A DNA stretch of 64,000 bases, taken from positions 186,001-250,000 of the forward strand of contig NZ_FXAW01000005.1 of assembly GCF_900177665.1 (NCBI RefSeq), given 5' to 3'. Positions within the stretch are counted from its first letter, which is position 1, and every line of letters begins with the position of its first letter. This document shows positions 60,279 through 64,000 of the stretch, piece after piece. Under the pieces are notes generated by a model that ran no database searches, had not been told where the DNA came from, and was given only the letters and a program-made list of their open reading frames with translations. The translations under genes were made by a program, and so were the position numbers. This stretch comes from Marivirga sericea. GTDB lineage: Bacteria > Bacteroidota > Bacteroidia > Cytophagales > Cyclobacteriaceae.

Positions 60279-63183
60279 TTTTCAGTTTTAATTGTTGCTC
60301 TACCATACCTGTGAATAGAATAATAATTTTATCTAACTCTAAATCCAAGTTTTGGACAGCTGCTATACTGACATTTGACTCTACCCAATCACCCTGCTGA
60401 GTTTGAAACTTTAGAGTAGTTTCCACTCGTTTACCATTCTGTAATTCCTTTAAAATAGATTTAGACGAAAATCCTTTCTCAAGTTTAAAGCTATCACTAA
60501 AATCAACACTTTTTAAACTCATTCTACTATAACCGGATGCTTCAAAAAACAAAGGATTAGCATTTTTTAAGCTGAAATCTGTATTCAATTCCAATATTGG
60601 AATCACTCCTTTCATGGCTGTTACTGAACCACCAAGGTCATTAAGCTTCTGCTTTTCTTTAGTGGTAAATTGAGCCAGTAAAAGTACCTTTTCTAAATTG
60701 TTGGCATTATCGTAAATTGGATTGATAGTACCTGAAAGCCAAACTTCATGACCTTGCTTATCCACTTGTTTAAATTCCCCTGAGAAAAACTTTCCGTTCT
60801 GAAGACTCTCCCACATTAATTGATATTGAGGTTTAAACCTATCTTTTTCCGGTAATAAATCAAAATACGACTTGCCTTGGATATCCTCCATTTTAAAACC
60901 GGTTATACTTAAATAGATTTCATTAGCCGTCACTATTTTTCCTTTTTTATCAAACTCTAGAGAACCAATGGTTTTATTAATCGCTTCCATGTGGTTCATG
61001 AGTTCAACTTGTTGTCGTTGATTTTCCAATTCCAGCCTTTTCTCTTGGGTAATATCAGTAGCAAACTTCACCACTTTAATCGCATTACCATTAATATCAA
61101 AGATTGGATTAAAAACTCCTTTTAATATCACTTTCTTTCCGGATTTAGTATAGCGTTCAAATTCTCCGGTAATAAATTCACCCTGTGCTAATCGCGACCA
61201 CAAATTCTTATATTCTGTTGATTTCGCCATATACTGATCAACCATTACTTCGTGATGCTTTCCAATCAGCTCGTCTTTTTCAAATCCCACTATATCTAAA
61301 TAATTTTGATTAGCATCGAGTACAAACCCATTAGTATCAAACTCAATGACAGCATTTGATCTACCAATAGCTTCCAGCTTATATTTAGCATCCAAAGCGG
61401 ACTTCTTAGTAGCAGTAATATCAGCCTGAACAGCTATGTAATTCTTCAATTCTCCGTTTTCATCTCTTACTGGATTGATAGCTAAGGAAACCCAGTATGT
61501 CCTTCCATCTTTACTGTAATTAAGAATTTCCTCGTAAATTGGTTTTTGCTCTTTCAGTAGCTGACTGATTTTCCACTTCGTCTCTTGATTAGTTTCAGGA
61601 CCTTGTAAAAATTCACCAGGCTTTTTCCCAACAATTTCATTAAGTGTGTAACCAGTCATATTTTCAAAACCAGAATTGACATATTCTATCAACCCGTCTT
61701 TATCAGTAATAATCACTGAGTTATCAGTATTATCTGCCACCAATGATAACCTTCTTTGTTCTTCTTCATTAGCTATACGTTCTGAAATATCCTGACCTAG
61801 CAAAAGCACCTTACTAAGATTACCAGCCGCATCCAAAACAGGTGAATAGGAAGCTTCAATCCATACTTTCTCTTTTTTGGAGGTGCGGGTCTCAAATTCA
61901 ACAATATGGTTATTCCCTGTCTGCACTCTACTCCAAACCTCATTGCATAGATCAGCATTTTTACAAATATGGCTATGCCTTTTATTCTTAATCTCCGTTT
62001 CTTCCCATTTCAGAAAATCAATAAACTTTTGATTGGTAGCAATAACATTACCTTCAATATCAAATTCCGCTTTAAGTAAAGTGTTATTAATTGCGCTGAA
62101 TACACCATCCAATTCCATTTGATTACGCGCCATTTCTTCCTGAGTAGCCTCCATTTCTTCCATATTCTGGCGCATCTCCTCTTCATTGGCCTGCAATTCG
62201 CTGGACATCTTCTGCGACTTTTCAAGCAATAACTGCGTATTCTCATTAACTTGAATCACAGCTACCGAAGCAGCAATGTTTTTGGCCAAATCTTTCAAAA
62301 AATCAATTTGATAATCTTCCAAAATTTGAAAAGACGCCAGCTCCATTGCTCCTACCATCTTCTCATCGCTTATTAATGGAATAATTATGATGTGTCGCGG
62401 TAGTGCATGACCTAATCCTGAGGTGATTTTAACATATTGCTCAGGGACATCAGTAATGTAAATCAAATCTTTTTCCTGCATGCACTGACCCACAAGGCCC
62501 TCTCCTTTTGAAATTCGCTTCCTAGCCAGCTTTCTTCGTTCATATGCATAGCAACCTATCATATCTAGGTATTCTTCGTCTTCATCCTGGCCGGCCAAGA
62601 ATAGAGCTCCCTGATTCCCGTTAATGTACTTTACAGTTTCACTAATAATGTGGAAACCGAAATCTTTTATATTTTCATTATAGCTGCGAAGTAATTCGGA
62701 AAATTTAGCTAAACCTTCCGCTTGCCAGGTACGCTTCTCTTCTTTACTTCTGAATTTGATTAGCTCAGACTGGAGATTTACGACCGCTTTAGAGAGTTCA
62801 TCATCATTCTCAGCTGCCAATTCAAGCTTCCCACCTTCTGCTATAGTGTTGATCCATTCGGTTGCTTGCTTTATTTTCTGCCTGTTGGTCAAAATATCCT
62901 GATAAAAATTTCGAGTCCATGTATTAGAAGACTTGATTTCAAATACAGTGTCCGATACGCTCAAATCAGTACCTAAATCAGAAATCTGCTTTATTGCACT
63001 TCTTTCTCGCTTATAGCTTATCATCATTACGAAGAAAAATACAAATGCCGCAGCGTAAATAGTAAGGTGGTAGTAAGGATTTAAATTTTGTAATACCAGA
63101 GTTAGCAAAATGCTGGAAATGAGCATCACCAGAATTCCACTAAGGCCTACTATTAAAAATTTATGGGTTCGATCAATTTGCAT
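60268..63183 (-). CDS. Membrane GAF and multi-PAS sensor protein without kinase or MCP output
   Basis: The 971-residue protein has two N-terminal membrane helices (about 10-30 and 36-53). A coiled segment and a GAF domain (about 155-315) follow. A heptad-rich coil (about 320-360; MRQNMEEMEATQEEMARNQ) leads to about five PAS domains (about 360-475, 485-600, 605-720, 730-845 and 850-965). The second PAS has PGEFLQG (LOV-like, no reactive Cys). There is no histidine kinase, GGDEF, or MCP signalling hairpin that I can recognise. It sits between a CheC-like gene and cheR with 11-base overlaps on both sides, in the position of a receptor. It may feed CheA by its coiled coil; this is inference. Confidence 0.85.
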   Translation of the reverse strand: MQIDRTHKFLIVGLSGILVMLISSILLTLVLQNLNPYYHLTIYAAAFVFFFVMMISYKRERSAIKQISDLGTDLSVSDTVFEIKSSNTWTRNFYQDILTNRQKIKQATEWINTIAEGGKLELAAENDDELSKAVVNLQSELIKFRSKEEKRTWQAEGLAKFSELLRSYNENIKDFGFHIISETVKYINGNQGALFLAGQDEDEEYLDMIGCYAYERRKLARKRISKGEGLVGQCMQEKDLIYITDVPEQYVKITSGLGHALPRHIIIIPLISDEKMVGAMELASFQILEDYQIDFLKDLAKNIAASVAVIQVNENTQLLLEKSQKMSSELQANEEEMRQNMEEMEATQEEMARNQMELDGVFSAINNTLLKAEFDIEGNVIATNQKFIDFLKWEETEIKNKRHSHICKNADLCNEVWSRVQTGNNHIVEFETRTSKKEKVWIEASYSPVLDAAGNLSKVLLLGQDISERIANEEEQRRLSLVADNTDNSVIITDKDGLIEYVNSGFENMTGYTLNEIVGKKPGEFLQGPETNQETKWKISQLLKEQKPIYEEILNYSKDGRTYWVSLAINPVRDENGELKNYIAVQADITATKKSALDAKYKLEAIGRSNAVIEFDTNGFVLDANQNYLDIVGFEKDELIGKHHEVMVDQYMAKSTEYKNLWSRLAQGEFITGEFERYTKSGKKVILKGVFNPIFDINGNAIKVVKFATDITQEKRLELENQRQQVELMNHMEAINKTIGSLEFDKKGKIVTANEIYLSITGFKMEDIQGKSYFDLLPEKDRFKPQYQLMWESLQNGKFFSGEFKQVDKQGHEVWLSGTINPIYDNANNLEKVLLLAQFTTKEKQKLNDLGGSVTAMKGVIPILELNTDFSLKNANPLFFEASGYSRMSLKSVDFSDSFKLEKGFSSKSILKELQNGKRVETTLKFQTQQGDWVESNVSIAAVQNLDLELDKIIILFTGMVEQQLKLKNVN

Positions 63184-63781
63184 AATTTAGTTTTTTTTGG
63201 TTCAACACTGAGTAGAACTGCTTATCTAAAATCCAGATAAAATATGGATTGATTTTCATATTTCCCTCAAATGAAAAATTGGCTGATGATAGAATGGCAA
63301 ACATATCTTCATGATGCTCAATTTCATTTTGCAACCAAGCTCGATCTGCTTCCTTAGGAAAGATCATTTTAGGAACATCTCCATATATTTTTAAATCCAG
63401 TTGATTGGATAATTCCGTAATCACTGCAGCAGACACCATATTATCAACCTCCTTGAGGATAATCTCTGCATAATCAGGATTGGATTGCAAACTCTTCATT
63501 TTTTGAATCAACATATCAGGGACAGCCTGCGCATCTGCCTCACTAAAAACTAAATAACTTCGCCCTTTTGCTTCACCAATAATATCTGTTGTCAAAATAG
63601 AGGGGTTCTTTGTTTTAATTATTTTTTGTAAGAAATCTGGTCCTTCTCCCAAAAACAATTCGAAGTTCTTAATGCTTACAGGTGCTCCTGATAAACTAGA
63701 AAAGGACTGACTTGCCTTTTCGTATCCTTTAAGGAAGATCTCCTGCGCTACCGATTTTAATTCTTTACTAATTTTTTCCAT
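63173..63781 (-). CDS. CheC-like phosphatase domain protein
   Basis: CheC-family proteins remove phosphate from CheY. The 202-residue protein has one well-kept active-site helix: EVDNMVSAAVITELSNQL has the E-x-x-N pair of the family followed by a Pro in GDVPKM. The other half (SQSFSSLSGAPVSI) resembles the degenerate first site. It might also be read as a CheX-like protein. It lies 5 bases after the CheA C-terminus and overlaps the PAS-array gene by 11 bases. The gene order CheA, CheC-like, receptor-like, CheR supports a chemosensory role. Confidence 0.78.
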   Translation of the reverse strand: MEKISKELKSVAQEIFLKGYEKASQSFSSLSGAPVSIKNFELFLGEGPDFLQKIIKTKNPSILTTDIIGEAKGRSYLVFSEADAQAVPDMLIQKMKSLQSNPDYAEIILKEVDNMVSAAVITELSNQLDLKIYGDVPKMIFPKEADRAWLQNEIEHHEDMFAILSSANFSFEGNMKINPYFIWILDKQFYSVLNQKKLNYAN

Positions 63782-63786
63782 ATGAT

Positions 63787-64000
63787 TTAAGCTACAGCAG
63801 TAGCGTTTACGTTGACTGAATGATTGAATAGTTTTTGCACAATTTGAGGTATGTTAATTACAAGACATACCTTACCATTTCCCAGAATGGTTACGCCACT
63901 AACGTAGCGTACAAAATCGACAGGCTTCTTTAAAGGTTTCTCAACTATTTCTTTCTGCTGCAATAATTTATCGACTACCAATCCTAATTTTTTACCATTG
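63787..64000 (-). CDS. cheA: CheA histidine kinase, C-terminal part (runs off the window)
   Basis: The last 71 codons of a gene that enters from the right edge. The reading frame is open to base 64000. LVVDKLLQQKEIVEKPL and VSGVTILGNGKVCLVINI are the end of a CheW-like P5 domain. The KEIVEKPL and G-V-T-I-L-G-N-G-x-V series is the CheA form rather than stand-alone CheW. CheA autophosphorylates and passes phosphate to CheY and CheB. Only the C-terminus is seen, so the kinase core cannot be checked. Confidence 0.75.
   Translation of the reverse strand, partial: NGKKLGLVVDKLLQQKEIVEKPLKKPVDFVRYVSGVTILGNGKVCLVINIPQIVQKLFNHSVNVNATAVA

Overview
The window reads as a stretch of chromosome from a free-living member of the Bacteroidota, most likely a marine Cytophagales bacterium; a Marivirga-like genus is a guess from overall protein flavour, not something proven here. 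The DNA is AT-rich. Start sites lack Shine-Dalgarno sequences, and many genes are preceded by the Bacteroidota -7 promoter element TAnnTTTG. Several families typical of this phylum are present: type III glutamine synthetase, DUF2027-Smr, DUF2851, DUF2805, DUF5916, Porin_10-like porin and two-helix PAS histidine kinases. There is no insertion sequence, prophage, CRISPR array, tRNA or rRNA. The one structured RNA gene is RNase P RNA (rnpB).

Layout. 1-5 kb: an end of an upstream gene, a sugar-nucleotide epimerase, mtaB, and glnN with a promoter and a 16-bp perfect palindrome. 5-8.3 kb: a minus-strand operon tsaD, thioesterase, smpB, NlpC/P60 hydrolase, HNH protein. 8.3-16.7 kb: tamB-like envelope gene (divergent from tsaD with start codons 5 bp apart), photolyase, DUF2279 protein, DUF2027-Smr protein and a small unknown protein. 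16.8-23 kb: rnpB, an NtrC-type regulator lacking its DNA-binding domain, a 43-residue lipoprotein, and two convergent membrane histidine kinases. 23-29 kb: a voltage-gated K+ channel, a pirin-cysE-cysM cysteine operon, and a minus-strand operon ending in a divergent truA. 29-33 kb: Na+/alanine symporter, a small secreted protein, fructosamine kinase, DHFR. 33.4-41 kb: three consecutive signalling genes (five-PAS soluble kinase, CheB-CheR-PAS-kinase fusion, REC-PAS-DHp protein without ATPase). 41-54 kb: envelope and accessory genes (DUF5916 barrel, DsrE, methyltransferase, lipoprotein plus GDSL hydrolase, OmpA/PD40 protein, MmcQ, membrane protein plus DUF2851, small barrel, SpmAB fusion, DUF2805). 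54-59 kb: lpxK-porin-miaE operon divergent from Nif3 plus C4 zinc-ribbon genes. 59.4-64 kb: a chemosensory operon (CheA C-terminus, CheC-like phosphatase, TM-GAF-PAS array protein, CheR) running off the right edge.

How it works together. Two themes stand out. One is signal transduction: about a quarter of the window encodes kinases, regulators and chemotaxis-type enzymes, several with non-standard architectures. The other is tRNA maturation: mtaB, tsaD, truA, miaE and rnpB all occur here, though not as one operon. No wholly new defence or mobile system was found. The best leads for novelty are the three-gene kinase module at 33.4-41 kb, the PAS-array chemosensory operon at the right edge, and the regulator without a DNA-binding domain.
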